A DNA stretch of 64,000 bases from Biscogniauxia marginata (Eukaryota > Ascomycota > Sordariomycetes > Xylariales > Xylariaceae), in the NCBI GenBank assembly GCA_022695795.1, contig MU404125.1:124001-188000 (forward strand), in the 5' to 3' direction. Below the pieces are notes generated by a model. The model saw nothing but the letters and a program-made list of their open reading frames with translations. It had not been told where the DNA came from and ran no database searches. Shown here piece after piece: positions 34,721 through 46,740 of this stretch. Numbering within the stretch: position 1 is the first letter of the stretch; each line of letters opens with the position of its first letter. Both the position numbers and the translations under genes were made by a program.

Positions 34721-36728
34721 ATGGTTCGTTACCATGCTCAGAAGCGCCCGCTTCCTCTACATTTACGACGGCACGATTCTAACGCAAGCCTACCCCCAAG
34801 ACGCTCTGGTGCTGTAATGGCTGGCCCGTCTCCGTCTCGTCAATACAATGTTTCTCCTTCTGCCCCCTTGCCGATGAATTCCGAGGGTGTTTCTTGGGAA
34901 CAACTATCAAACACCGGACATCACATGGTCGCCGATGGTCAGATCAGGGGCCTTCGAAGCGATGGTCTTCGACAAACCACCCCGAACATCACCAGTGCTA
35001 GCCGATTCATTGAGGCACATGGCTCGTTACCACCAAGAGTCCTTGATCCAAATATATTTGATGGTACCAATCAATTCGACCTGGCGCCAACAACATCATC
35101 TCCCGGGGTAGCCCAACTTCCCGGTGGCATGTGGGACATCGCTCTGGATCCTACCAGCGCTCAAGAATCCGACAAGTTTCAGCAAGAAGTCAATGACGTG
35201 ACAGAGGAGGATGTAGACTCCAGCGAGAAAGGTTTCTTGAATCTATCTGCCATCGAAAAGACCGGCTTCAAGGGTTACGATCAACAATCGTCGGGTATTG
35301 ACCGCCCACCCTACAAGAGACAAAAAGGTAACGAAACACGTCTATTCAGGTCGGGCACTGAAATTAATCAAGGGATACACACGTCTGTCCCGGCCCTTTT
35401 CCAGATAGCACAATATGATAATATCATTGTAGCTATCGGACCCAAGGGTGGACTACCGGTAACGATGGACGCGATCGTGGATCTCAATTTCCCACAGACG
35501 TATTGCACCCGTGACAAGGCGAGACAACTAGAATCGATACCAAATATGAAGATCCGTCCGTTTCCTCTGAAGAAAAGAAAGACATGCCTCACACCTTTCG
35601 GACAGATGACTCCTTATGAGTACATTAAGGCAGAAGTCAGCGTTGCCTCGCTTCGTATGTGATTTCGGAACTTCTTTTCCTCTTCAACATATACTCGCTT
35701 CTTTATTTCTTTTTCCTCCTTTCCGGCCATTCGTTATTCGCGTGATTCCGACGTTGCCATGGTAGAGCCGCGTCCGGGTGTTACCAATATATCCCGTGAC
35801 CGAACGTCGGGATCCTAGTACCCCTTTGCCAAAAACGGGGTGAAACATTACTGACTATTAATATATAGATGTACCCCCTATATCTATCTACATTACTGTT
35901 CTGAACCATGTCAATTACGGGCGGAACTATATGATTATTGGTAGCTCTTTCTTTAAGGAAGCATGCTTGCAAGCCTCCAAGGCTGGAATAACCCAAAGCC
36001 CGCTCGGAAGGGATAATCGTGATGGGCTAGAAGTAGCTTTGACTGGGGGGTTATTTAATTCTCCATACCAAGAATCTACTGGTAAGCCCGAAATATTCCT
36101 TGATTAACACTATTGATAGTGCTGAGTAAACTCTATAGGAGCTGCTCGCCCGCCACAGCTACATATAAGCACCACTGAGACACAAGCCCTTCGCGCTAGA
36201 GACTTGGTGTTTCCGAACCGGTCACTGCTGGTACCAAATGCATCAAATTACCCAGGGTGTCCATCCATGTCTGGTACTCAGACACCCATAACAATGGAGT
36301 CGTTGAGCAATGATTCAGTTCCGGCGTGGTCATCTATCACCAGCGTAATGGAGGAACCTACTTTGGAGAAATCGACATGGCTACCTAGAGGCAATGGACC
36401 TTCACCTTCGGTTCCTATCGAACCTATCAGCGTCGACAACATATATGCGACTGGGAGGCATGTCAACCAGATGTCGAACGTTCAGGAGAGCCACACTATT
36501 CCCAATCCTTATGATGCGTCCATGGGGTTCACGCCGCTGATACATATAAATCAGCAATCCTCTGGTACTCCACAAGTCTATCCAACAGAAACCTTTGCAC
36601 ATCAGCCAGGGTCCCAGATGACTCAAGAGGCACTCACATCTCAGGCCTCGGCCAATAATAAGAAGTTCGATGGCGAGCAGTATGACTTCTGGCCGTATGT
36701 TGACGAAAAGGGGGGCAGCCATCTCTAG
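34721..36728 (+). CDS. Hypothetical protein, disordered with a conserved-looking central domain
   Basis: Three exons, 34721-35654, 35869-36081 and 36139-36728, join in phase to give 578 residues. Start MVRYHAQKRPLPLHLRRHDS. The N-terminal 210 residues are low-complexity. The central part (about 225-385) is the only structured-looking region. It reads HTSVPALFQIAQYDNIIVAI, then NFPQTYCTRDKARQLES, then FGQMTPYEYIKAEVSVASL, continuing across the first intron into a hydrophobic segment (PPISIYITVLNHVNYGRNYM) and GSSFFKEACLQASKAG. The C-terminal third is Ser/Thr/Pro/Gln-rich and ends YDFWPYVDEKGGSHL. The basic KRQK and LKKRKT clusters could be nuclear signals. A nuclear regulatory role is a guess only. 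The first intron (214 nt) is long for this window, so its boundaries are the weakest part of the model. Confidence 0.55.
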
Positions 36729-39700
36729 AAAGGCGAGAAGAGAGATTATACCACTACGTTTTTGAGCCCACTCCAAGCTCTTTACAGAAATTATGGGACC
36801 AACTTAAACACCGGGATGCACAACAACAATCTTCCCAGAAATTTTACATGTTACCGCCTATGTCTTGACCGACATTACTCAGGCACATTTGACTAGGGGG
36901 TGAAGGAAGCTAAAGACGTACCGCAACTTGCAGCCTGTAACGAAAGTTGCTCATACGCATCAATGGGCATGATCGTTCGGGCAAGGCTCTTAGCGGTACA
37001 ACAAGTTTCTCTAGTAGCTCTATGAGCATTGCCAACTCTTCCCTCCCCTCTCTTTTCCTTCTGTTTGGGGTATCAATCGAACTATTTGGCGTTAACCTTA
37101 AGAAATTGGTGGGCTTGTAGCAACTCTAAGAATAGTTGTACCATGCCAGTCTGTTGGAATGCATTTCCAGCTAGAAATTAACCCTGTCAAGTATGAAGTT
37201 GATGTTGACTGCGGTGCGGTTAAACATAGATTGGAGCGACATATCCGTTATTGTTTTGGATATGCAACAAACATCCGCATTACCCTGTAGTACCATTTCT
37301 TAGTAAATATGCTCACATATGATCTTCATCCTACGAGCGTCTAGTCTCTGTCGCAATTCTTGCCTCGCTGTACTGGATAATCGGCTAAGATAGATTATCT
37401 TACTCATGATATCGATATATGTGATATTGATATCCCATGTTTGGGTATATTAGCAGTCATGGGTGCATATTGGTACTATGGTGAGGTAAGATATGTTCGG
37501 GGTTCGTAAATTTCGGAAACGAGTTACATCCGGCTCCTGAACCTGGTGGCTAGGATTTATAAAACTGTAGAGCCGCACGAGTCTTCACAACCCATTCGAA
37601 TCACATCTTACTAGGCATCACTGTAGGACAATAGTAGTGACTGCATGTCCATTTTAATAAGTCGGACTTCAGTGTAATGGAGTCATCGAATAGAATGATA
37701 AGAGGCGTTGGGTTAGCTGCAAAGCTACCCAAGTGTCACTACACCATCGGCGCATAAGCTCATCCTCTCCCCTTGCCCCCCCTTTTTTTTACAGTTCCCA
37801 ACCTCTTTCCCCAAATTCCTACTCATTTCCTTAGTTTCTCTCAAAGTTACCCTTTTGCCAAACTCCTTTGGGATGGACAGAAATGATCGACAAGAGACCA
37901 ACTACCAACTGGGCTTTGCGCCCTCTAGTTGGGAGGCGTGCGCCTTATCGGATGCCATCTCATTCCGAGATCACCCCTTGTCGAATAGTTCCGGCATGGG
38001 TACTAGCACTTTAGGAAGCTTAGCTATTTATTTGACGGGCCCGATTTACTTAGCTTTTATGCATCTGTCCGGTTTTGCCTGGACCTAGATGCTTATTCAT
38101 TTGGTCCTTACTTTCTGGAGCCGATCCGGTTGGTGAGCCAGCTCTGTCGAATAAAACAGAGCGCGTGCTCGAAGGTCCTATGGTACTTATATTAAGTTTC
38201 TGGGGGGGCTGTCATACCTGCGTAGACGTCATCTTCACTAATCAATTAGCACGAGAAGCCACTGGCTGATAATATCATAGCATCCTATTCCCCGTGCAGA
38301 AGAGTGGTCTTTAAAGTAAAGAGTCTAGTCGACTCTGTCGGTGTCAAACTTTTCCCAATGATCCCATTCGCAGGCATATTATTCCAATCCACCTCTAACT
38401 TGGAAATCATTAATTTCTTATCTAGGCTAGATTTTCACTCCTAAGACACTGTCGCGGGAGTCGCTTCTTCCTATTAGGCTATATTACTCTTGAGACATGT
38501 CTCGTGAGTATATTCACAGTCATTATTACACACGTTAGCTCGCATCAAGTCCATCAAGCCTATGGGCTTATTTCCCCGGTCTAATGATATACCCCGGCTA
38601 AACCGGAGAGAGTCGTATCCAATCAGAGCCAGAGCCAGGTACGCCAATATTAGATCGAATTTATCTTTACAACTTGTCGGACACTCGTGTCACCAGTTAA
38701 TCTAGACTTCAAAAGTCATTATAGAGTAAAACATCTTAGGCTGGCCATGGAGAGAGTCAGAAAACGCTTTGATCGCAACGCGACTGGTATGAACTCCAGA
38801 GACAGGCCTCGTGAATTATCTCTTCACAGTTAAAGGTCTGTGGGTTCAGAATTATGGTTTAGGCTTTCATCGTCTACATACTTTATAACCATAGCGTAAT
38901 GGTAAGCCACTGCGAATCGAGACTAGTTCTTCTTGATGATACCTGTTTGTCGAAGATTCTCAGCCATTGCATTAAGTTTTGTGGAGTCCAATGTATACTT
39001 ATCTTCATGGCCTATAAGAATTTTTATGTCAAATAGAAGTAAATTTGACCAACGACAAGCCAGGTAAAATATGGGACACTTTGAAGTACAATCATTATAT
39101 AATAGTGAGTTCTAACTTGAAGGTAGTTAAAGGTAGCTAACCTATAAATTAAATTACATAAATAGTACCTAGCTCGTTATTGAGGGTTTATCATACCTCG
39201 ATATTTATAACTAGCCATTACGCTCTTGCCTTTTTATCCACAACCACCGAAGCTTAACAGTTACATATATATATGCTCGTTTGTTAGTTATTTTCAACAC
39301 ACACTAGAAGCGATTAGGTGAATATAATACCTCGCTCTCTGGCTTGCCCATTGTCGAGACATTATAGCTCTAGCCTTGTAATGGCTCTCTATGCCCCTAA
39401 AATATGAGATCATGGAATACGACATTAGCACTCAAAATCTCAGGTATATTGGGAAATGGTGATGGTATACGGATGGAGTTAGCCCAAGATAGCGGGGCAG
39501 ATGCCATGAAAGCACGCACATATATACGTGCCTGTGTAGGTGGCTAGATAGAACTGTAGGATGGATATAGCAACCTTATATCGAACCTTAGCCGAGGCAT
39601 GCTTTGTATATAACCGTTGGTAATATTTAAATAAGATAGATACATAATGGTACTTTATTTCAGGCCGTCTCTAACGCTATGACTACATAACTTATCTAAC

Positions 39701-40496
39701 AGACCTTACTGGCTTTCCGGGAAGAGGGGGGGAGGTTGCCCATGCTACAAGCAGAAGCTCCTATTATTTTGTCAATAGGTAAAAGACTGAGTTGTGAATT
39801 AGAAAACAAGATTAGTACTGGTATGAAGAGTTGCCTTTGGCCCCTTACATAAAGACGATAGGACTTGCGTACAAACTTCGTGTGACTATACTATTACGAA
39901 CCAACAGTGTTAGAGGGGTCTTCAACAAGGGTGTTGGGCACGGACCAAGAATGTAAAGAACGAATGGTTTGGGTTAGAGGTGCAGTGCAACGTCACGTGG
40001 TATGAATTCCCATTGATTCCAGAATCCATAAGAATCCAGTACGTTAGATCCTCGGGGATCCAAGGATCCAAAGGTATCCAACATACCAAAACGGAAATCA
40101 TGTATAAGGGGAGAATAAGTATAAAAAGGATGGAATTTCCTCTGTGTTTAGTCATTCATTTTAATTCTTTAGCTATTAATCTAAGACTATAGTCACTCTT
40201 TGATACTATAATAAAAGTACCTTGAAATCTCTCTGACGAACAAAGCATTATAAATCTCTTGAACCAATCTCAATCCACTGTTACCTTCAAATCAAGAAAA
40301 CCCAGTACGTACTCACCTGTGAAGTCAGCTGACTAGGAACACACAGGGAGGTTCGTCACATGTACGTATCTCTACTAAATACATGTAACCTAGAATACTT
40401 TGAACTAATAACCCCGTACTTTAATATCATTTATTTGTATACACACGAGGTGTCATTCGTTTGAAACTAGAACCTATTGTACATAGATATCCTTCA
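36729..40496. other. AT-rich gene-poor spacer
   Basis: 3.8 kb without a supported gene. The stretch 38900-40450 is visibly AT-rich, with many TATA and TAGC words. Short frames (for example 37855-38088) look random. A patch at 40010-40085 contains near-repeats of the word GGATCCAA / GAATCCA / GGTATCCAA. No transposase, terminal inverted repeat or tRNA was seen. An old decayed element is possible but not shown. Confidence 0.45.
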
Positions 40497-43418
40497 CTAT
40501 ATAAGCTGAAACCAAAACTCTTTCCCCGCCAAATGCATCATCTCTCCATCCATCATCCCATGCATATAACATTCACCAACAAGCTGGCATCTGAGTGAGT
40601 CCGTGGATTCTTCGATTTTGCGACCCTTTTCGGGTCTAATGAGATATGGTGCGTCGCCACCGAAGAGAATACAAACACGGTCTCCAACTCGTGTAAGCGG
40701 AGGGACTAAGCCAATATACCCTTTTTTTGTCAGGCACATCCTCCTTTCGAAGCTCATTCGCAGACCTTCCGAGAATCGAGACACCATTTGTGCGTATTGC
40801 GGAGCGTTTTGCTGGCTTAGCTCAAAAGGCCTCTGAGGGGTATCGGTCTGCAATTCGTCGAAACCGCCATACGAGCTAGGCGGAGAGAAGATTTGAATGA
40901 GCCGAAGGAAACGTTCTCCAATGACCTTTGTGTCGTCGTTCTCGAAGAACTCGAAGAACTGCGTAGACCAAAACAGCGCGTCCCCAGACACCTCGGGAAA
41001 GTCAGGCAGCGGCCCATCCCCGTCGGCAAACTTTGTTCCGGCTGTGATGAGTTTCCAGACTTCTGGATGACCAGACCGGCCGCAAAGTACCTGCATCCAG
41101 AGCTCAAAAGCGGACCTGCCGCCAGCAGTGTGAACAAGGAGCTCAAGCATGATATCCCGCACTTCAATAACGGCTTGAGCCCCGAGGAGGTCACACGCCT
41201 CCTGAAGCCGACTGGTCGCAGCTTTAAGCTCCCGGTATATACTAACGTATTCACGAGGTGCCGGACGAACAAAGTTACGATCTTCATTCTCCAGCAGCCT
41301 ATCTCCGGTCATGGTACGCCATACGATGTCCTCGACGTTCTCCCCCGTGGGATAAGGGAGCGGCGCTCGTGCTGCCAGCGCCTCGACCTCTTCAAACCAA
41401 GCCACATGAGCTAGAGTCATCTCGGTATGTGAGATCTTCATATCTTCGCTGAAAGGAAGTTCAAGTATTGATGTCAGGCTATCAATCTCATCGACGAGGA
41501 AACCTCGAATTCCCAGAATATCATTCTCAACCAATTCTATTTGGGGGTCAGTACCAAGGGCTGCTCGGTAGCCTAACCCGATTGTTGATGCTTCAAAGTG
41601 AGATTGATCCGATCGCATGATATCATTGCTGTTTCCATAGTTGCTGATCGTCTGTACAAAAAAAGAAAACGTGTTCTGCTTTGAGGTTGGAACATGATCT
41701 GTTGATCCCTTCTCTTCATCTTCAACATCTTTTCTCCGCATATTGGATGCCCAATCCGGCACCCACGAGGGCAACTCTCTCAATCTTCGATAATTGCCAA
41801 TTCCTGCAACAGCAAGGGCTAGAAGCTTCCGTGAGGTTTGTTCAACGGTGAAGATATATTGAGCCACATCCTTGTACACCTGAACTTCATCTTTGTTGTA
41901 ATCGGGGAGTATGAGGGGATGGTCAGCGCCGCGAATCAATCCTAGTAGCGCAAACACCTTATCTCGAGGATCTTTACACTTAAAACTTCGAAAAGAAGAG
42001 AGCGTATAAGCCAGACTATACGAGATTCCCGCTGCCATATACGCCTTCGTGTGGTTGATCGTTTGCCCATGGCATATGCTGTCTTGGTTGCATGAAATAA
42101 TATCCATCTCTTCAGTACTCTGGAGAGACCGGTGCATCTCGGGATTTCCGACAAACCTTAAGAGCAGACCTAAGTCATCCCACTCAATGGCCTGATTGCC
42201 ACAAAATACCTTGACCTTTCGAGCCGAAGCGATTTCTTGCACTACCCAAAGTCGGTTGAAATAGTCATTCGCGAGAAACCTAGCGAGGGACAAGACACGG
42301 GATCGCTGACTCCGCTGCCCATACACATGGAGCCCTTCCGGTCCCGTAAGTCCCTCTAGTTGAGTGCGTCGAACAATCTCTACAAGCAAATCCACTGCCT
42401 GAGGCGTGTCGGGCAATGGATCTAGCCACGTAATAACGGTAATGGCGCGATGATATATATGCCTCATGAGTTGTACCTGGTGACTCTTCTCGTCCGTATC
42501 ATTTTGGTTAATACAGATGAAGTCTATCCACAGCATACGCGGCTTCCACGTGTTTCGAAGAGACCGCAACATCTCAGAAACCTTCGCCGAGGTTTCAAAT
42601 GCCTGGTCGTCAACCACTATATCGGCTTTTTCGGCAATATCGCCCCAAGTGTACGATATGGCTTCATAATCCAGCAACTTTTCGAGTGGATGATAAACAA
42701 TTTCGCAGCGAACCTCCTCATCATTGGCACGAGGATAGAGTTTGAGCAGTCGGATTTCCATTCCTGATGTTAGACGTCTTGCATATGTATACGGCGACGT
42801 CGGTACCGTAGAGGTCTTGGAAATGATCACGTTCTGCTGTCTTTGGAAGAAACGGCGCTGTAGGTCCTGTAACATCCTAGAAGCAGCTCCAGTGGCGAGA
42901 AGAAATACGATCAACTGGACTACCGCTGTCGCCACAAGTGCTTGGAGGAAAGGCGATAATCCCCGAAAGGGACTGAGACACAATTTAGCAAGCCTACTTA
43001 TTAATGACAATAATAGCCATGTAACAGCGTATGTTGCGAGTTCAACATTTCCTACTGCAATCGAATACGTATCGAATATAACTCCTGGTAATACAACCCA
43101 GAGCGAAGCGTTTCCGAATGTCATGAGTGCCATTTTCGTAATCATGAAAACACCATATATGGATAGCAAAGAGAAGTCCCAGCTATAGAAGCAGAACCAG
43201 AAAAGGATTAGCGATAGGCCTCGTATAATAGACAGCCTCATGTCTTTCTTGATATTCTGAATCACGTATACAACAACATAGATCCCGAGGATTATGTGCC
43301 GTGTCGGGTTAGTTATTATGCAATCCGCGCCGAAAATGAGCACGGCATAGCCAAAAGATGCGCTGGATTTGTCGACAAGTACTGTCCGAAAGTGAAAATA
43401 GTCATCTTGAACATCCAT
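40497..43418 (-). CDS. HET-domain protein with multi-pass membrane N-terminus
   Basis: Single-exon frame of 973 residues, ATG at 43418. Residues about 20-205 contain about six hydrophobic stretches, for example HIILGIYVVVYVIQN, SLILFWFCFYSWDFSLLSIY, ATYAVTWLLLSLISRL and ALVATAVVQLIVFLLATGAA. The HET domain (PF06985 type) starts near 245 with LDYEAISYTWGD. It includes MLWIDFICINQNDTDEKSHQ, VQLMRHIYHRAITVITWL, RLWVVQEIASARKV and DPRDKVFALLGLIRG. The C-terminal region has the usual end pattern of this family, RVCILFGGDAPYLIRP and LVGECYMHGMMDGE. HET proteins trigger cell death on non-self fusion in filamentous fungi; the exact role of this one is unknown. A membrane domain fused in front is uncommon and suggests signalling at a membrane. 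It sits alone in an AT-rich spacer, typical of fast-evolving accessory loci. Confidence 0.9.
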   Translation of the reverse strand: MDVQDDYFHFRTVLVDKSSASFGYAVLIFGADCIITNPTRHIILGIYVVVYVIQNIKKDMRLSIIRGLSLILFWFCFYSWDFSLLSIYGVFMITKMALMTFGNASLWVVLPGVIFDTYSIAVGNVELATYAVTWLLLSLISRLAKLCLSPFRGLSPFLQALVATAVVQLIVFLLATGAASRMLQDLQRRFFQRQQNVIISKTSTVPTSPYTYARRLTSGMEIRLLKLYPRANDEEVRCEIVYHPLEKLLDYEAISYTWGDIAEKADIVVDDQAFETSAKVSEMLRSLRNTWKPRMLWIDFICINQNDTDEKSHQVQLMRHIYHRAITVITWLDPLPDTPQAVDLLVEIVRRTQLEGLTGPEGLHVYGQRSQRSRVLSLARFLANDYFNRLWVVQEIASARKVKVFCGNQAIEWDDLGLLLRFVGNPEMHRSLQSTEEMDIISCNQDSICHGQTINHTKAYMAAGISYSLAYTLSSFRSFKCKDPRDKVFALLGLIRGADHPLILPDYNKDEVQVYKDVAQYIFTVEQTSRKLLALAVAGIGNYRRLRELPSWVPDWASNMRRKDVEDEEKGSTDHVPTSKQNTFSFFVQTISNYGNSNDIMRSDQSHFEASTIGLGYRAALGTDPQIELVENDILGIRGFLVDEIDSLTSILELPFSEDMKISHTEMTLAHVAWFEEVEALAARAPLPYPTGENVEDIVWRTMTGDRLLENEDRNFVRPAPREYVSIYRELKAATSRLQEACDLLGAQAVIEVRDIMLELLVHTAGGRSAFELWMQVLCGRSGHPEVWKLITAGTKFADGDGPLPDFPEVSGDALFWSTQFFEFFENDDTKVIGERFLRLIQIFSPPSSYGGFDELQTDTPQRPFELSQQNAPQYAQMVSRFSEGLRMSFERRMCLTKKGYIGLVPPLTRVGDRVCILFGGDAPYLIRPEKGRKIEESTDSLRCQLVGECYMHGMMDGEMMHLAGKEFWFQLI

Positions 43419-46229
43419 GGGGAATATTAGAGGTGTGCACTGAGCCGGCTGCGTCGGAACTATGACAATCCATATGAAGACTTACATGCCTGGGTGTCGC
43501 CTTTTTAAAGTCTGAGAAACCGAATGCACTCCTATTTAGAGCGTCCTTGGCAGCTTCGACTGCCAATGAGAAACATGAATTCGGGCCTCATATGATGCTC
43601 AGCCGCAAGCCACTCATACACAGCCCGTAGCAAACTGGAGGCCTACGATACGCTTCAGTTCTTTGTTGTACTGTAGTAGTCAATGACCAGGGAAAACATG
43701 AACAAATATAGTACCAAGAGACGTAAACGTCCAAACTAGATATGAATCACATGAAAACATTACAAAAATACATACCTCATAACATGATAACATCGAATCT
43801 TGCGAAAGCAAATAAAACATACACATACACTAACCTCGTTCGCACTAAGATTAGATATGTAGAGCACTTAGCATGATCCCAATAATATATATTTATTGAT
43901 TTTGTATTTGTTCCCCTTACGTCGTCCCCAGCCGACCTTTACGCCGTCCCTGAAAAATATATCACATACCTACACGCGCACACATACCCAAACCCTACCT
44001 TAGGTAAGGTAGGTGCCTACCTCAATCGTTCGAAACTACAATCGCAGCAGCTGCTGCAGTAGTAGTGACAGCAAGACGCGACCCGGTGTATGCTTGCTGC
44101 TGTCCTGTTTACGTTAATTACCTAGGTTTTAGGCAAAGGGAGGAAGAGAGAGATAAGCGTATTGCGCGTCAACAACCAGTAGTAACATCTACTTGCTATT
44201 GTCAACATAATTTGATGATTGTTCTAACAAGGAATAATTTTCACTGTTCTGGATTTAAGTGCTTCACTCTTACTTCGACTATTATGGCCCCACCAGAAAA
44301 CGAATGATAAACCAATGAATACCATTTAAAAATGACGTGTGAGGATATTCTTCAGTAAAGTGGCTCGTAAATGGAACTCGTCATGCTTTTTGTAGCTGGT
44401 GAGCTCCAGGAAAACGAATACCTATCTTGTACGATTAGTCCTCTTGAGCCGCTCTCCTGAGGTGTGAGTGATAGGTACAGAGCGAGGATATCATCCAAGC
44501 ACTTGGAGGTTTCGAATATTGACGGTGCCGCGAATTCAAACAATTAATTTATCATCAGTAATGTTCTATCGTGTCCAAGCATTACGATACTGACAACGAT
44601 ATGCAGCCCTTTCCTTATTTGTTCCGAGGTGGTATCAACTCCTGGGGCTACAGATACGAAAACCCATGCTGTGACAAGTTGAGAGAGAGCTTATTTCACT
44701 CAGTTAGGAGCAGGGCAGGAGGCAACGTAGCAAGGGGAGCTATGAATACAAGGTTATTCGTGAATAGTGAGTGTTTTGCATGTAAAAAGACCGCCTCTGA
44801 TGTTACCTCTAGTTCTAGCTCTTCGTAGAACAATATCATTGATACCCATGGCCTGTACCGTAAGGCATCGTGGCACTCAGATCACATCAATCTGAGCGTA
44901 TAGTTCATCCCCAAAAGCCTCATGCACCTGTCTCAATTTCAAGTCGAAGGTCAACGGGTTCCAATTCACGGACACCTATGTGTGGGATAGTATGGATCCG
45001 TATAGATGAGAAGCGACGATACCGTATATATATGTCCATACATTGACAAGAGAAATATTTACAATGTCAACGCATTCAACGCCGTAAAAGACCTTCAATA
45101 TTAGCGTAAGGCTGCTATGCCTTGAGCTAGTCTAGTATGTGCTTTTGATTATTGTATCGCGTGTCATGACTTCATGTAGGCATAATACATATATATCATC
45201 ATAGCGTAGGTGTTTGCTAGCGAACATAGGTTTCGACTCGTCTGATAATTGCTGCGTACATTAGCCAAAGAAGGAATATACTCAAGATAAATACCAATTA
45301 TTGATATTAGGAAGTAAAGGGGCACCTAATTAGTAGGTTAGCCATTTAATAGGTTATAATCCATTCCCTTTTAAAATATTGAGGATAAATGTGCGGCCGT
45401 GAGACACTATCTTAAGGGGGGGGGGGCATTCGAAAACTACATATGGGTACTACATTGGGAATATCCTAGGTTAGGCATCTATATATAATCTTATAAGACA
45501 ACCCTAATGGCTTCGACAGAGTATTATGGAAGTACTATTAAGGACTCATAGTATCATTAGGATTCCGAGTGAAGATATGCATAGAACTTACGAGCTATTC
45601 TTCAGTACAATTTGATATATCACGGGATTCATGTTACGATTACCCTCACATTTCCGCTACCAATCTAAATTCTCACATGTTTCCTCACTCTGGACTATTC
45701 CTGCTAGCTAGAGATATATTGAGATTTAGTTAGCACACGTACACTATTAACCTACCTTACGTATACGTGAAAGATTCATATATATAACAGCGACTGTAAG
45801 CTAATTCAATGACTAGACCATCAACGTTCACATGCAGGTGCTCTTTCTAGCCTATTATATTACAATTTCCATGACCTCTCCCTTTAATAGGTATAGTTTC
45901 ATAAACGTAGGATTACTCTACCATGCTTTTGCCCAACGTCTTAACCTATGGCCTATTTACGCAAAGAGTCCCAGAAAGGCAAATATATCTCCCTCTTGAA
46001 TTCCTACGGGCCGCAATCAGAGATACTAATAACGCAGAAGAGATCTTGCCATAACGACAACCCGAAATACCTTTTATTAAGAGTACACTCATCGCACGAC
46101 CAAAACCTACAATGTATACCTCTTTCTACAATATGTCGAGACTCGTGCGTCTTCCACGGGAGCTTCGAGTCCGGATTCTTAGGCCCGCCGCGTATTTGCC
46201 CGCCCTGGGACCCGAGACTGCTGCCGAGT
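43419..46229. other. AT-rich gene-poor spacer upstream of the HET gene
   Basis: 2.8 kb with no supported gene. A 9-bp inverted repeat with 2-nt loop (CCTACCTTA-GG-TAAGGTAGG) lies at about 43994-44013. A G-run is at 45417-45426. The small frame at 44571-44828 ends in a Ser run and lacks any family signal. Confidence 0.4.
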
Positions 46230-46573
46230 ATGGCCGACGCGAGCCCAGCGCATGTACCGAAGGGGGCGGGTCAGGAAGTAGTGGCTCCTGCACCAACGAC
46301 AAATTCCAAAGAGTTCTTACTCCTCCGGCTCGCGGAGGAACCTGGGGCACGGCAGCGGCTCGTCCAAGCGGACCTTCGACATCAGCGCCTTGCTCGCGGA
46401 AGCTGGCCGACGAGATGCCCTACGTACCCAGGCCCCTGAAACCACTGACTGGCGAGGGAAGATGGAGGAGGGGGGACGTATGGGAATCGTGGAAACGACT
46501 TGTGCAGGAGAAGGGGGATATTTTGAGTCTCTTGTATTATGGTAGGCAACTTAAACTTGGTTCTAAGTCATAG
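46230..46573 (+). pseudogene. Small GC-rich coding remnant with a frameshift
   Basis: A GC-rich block stands out from AT-rich surroundings. One frame opens at ATG 46230 (MADASPAHVPKGAGQEVV) and carries a helix-like stretch, KEFLLLRLAEEPGARQRLV and QADLRHQRLA, up to about 46394. From about 46397 the coding look switches to the frame one base back, KLADEMPYVPRPLKPLTGEG then WRRGDVWESWKRLVQEKGD, and stops at 46573. Taken together they look like one helical protein of about 113 residues interrupted by a one-base loss near 46392-46399. The family is not recognised. A sequencing error would give the same picture. The upstream extensions of both frames look non-coding. Confidence 0.35.
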
Positions 46574-46718
46574 AGTGAGGGCGGAGGGACATAAGTATGT
46601 AAGATAGATAGATGCATTGAATCTACCTAGTATACCATTGTTGCATATACTTAGAACTAGCGCTTTAAGTTAAGCCTTATCCTGCATAGTAAAGCTCTCT
46701 TCTCACGCCGCAACATTT

Positions 46719-46740
46719 ATGTATATATATATATATATAT
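46719..46740. repeat. AT dinucleotide microsatellite
   Basis: A run of about ten TA units sits just downstream of the GC-rich remnant. Confidence 0.75.

Noticed and set aside
44571..44828. 85-codon plus-strand frame ending in a Ser run
   Set aside because: No conserved features, and it lies in AT-rich spacer with no splice or promoter context.
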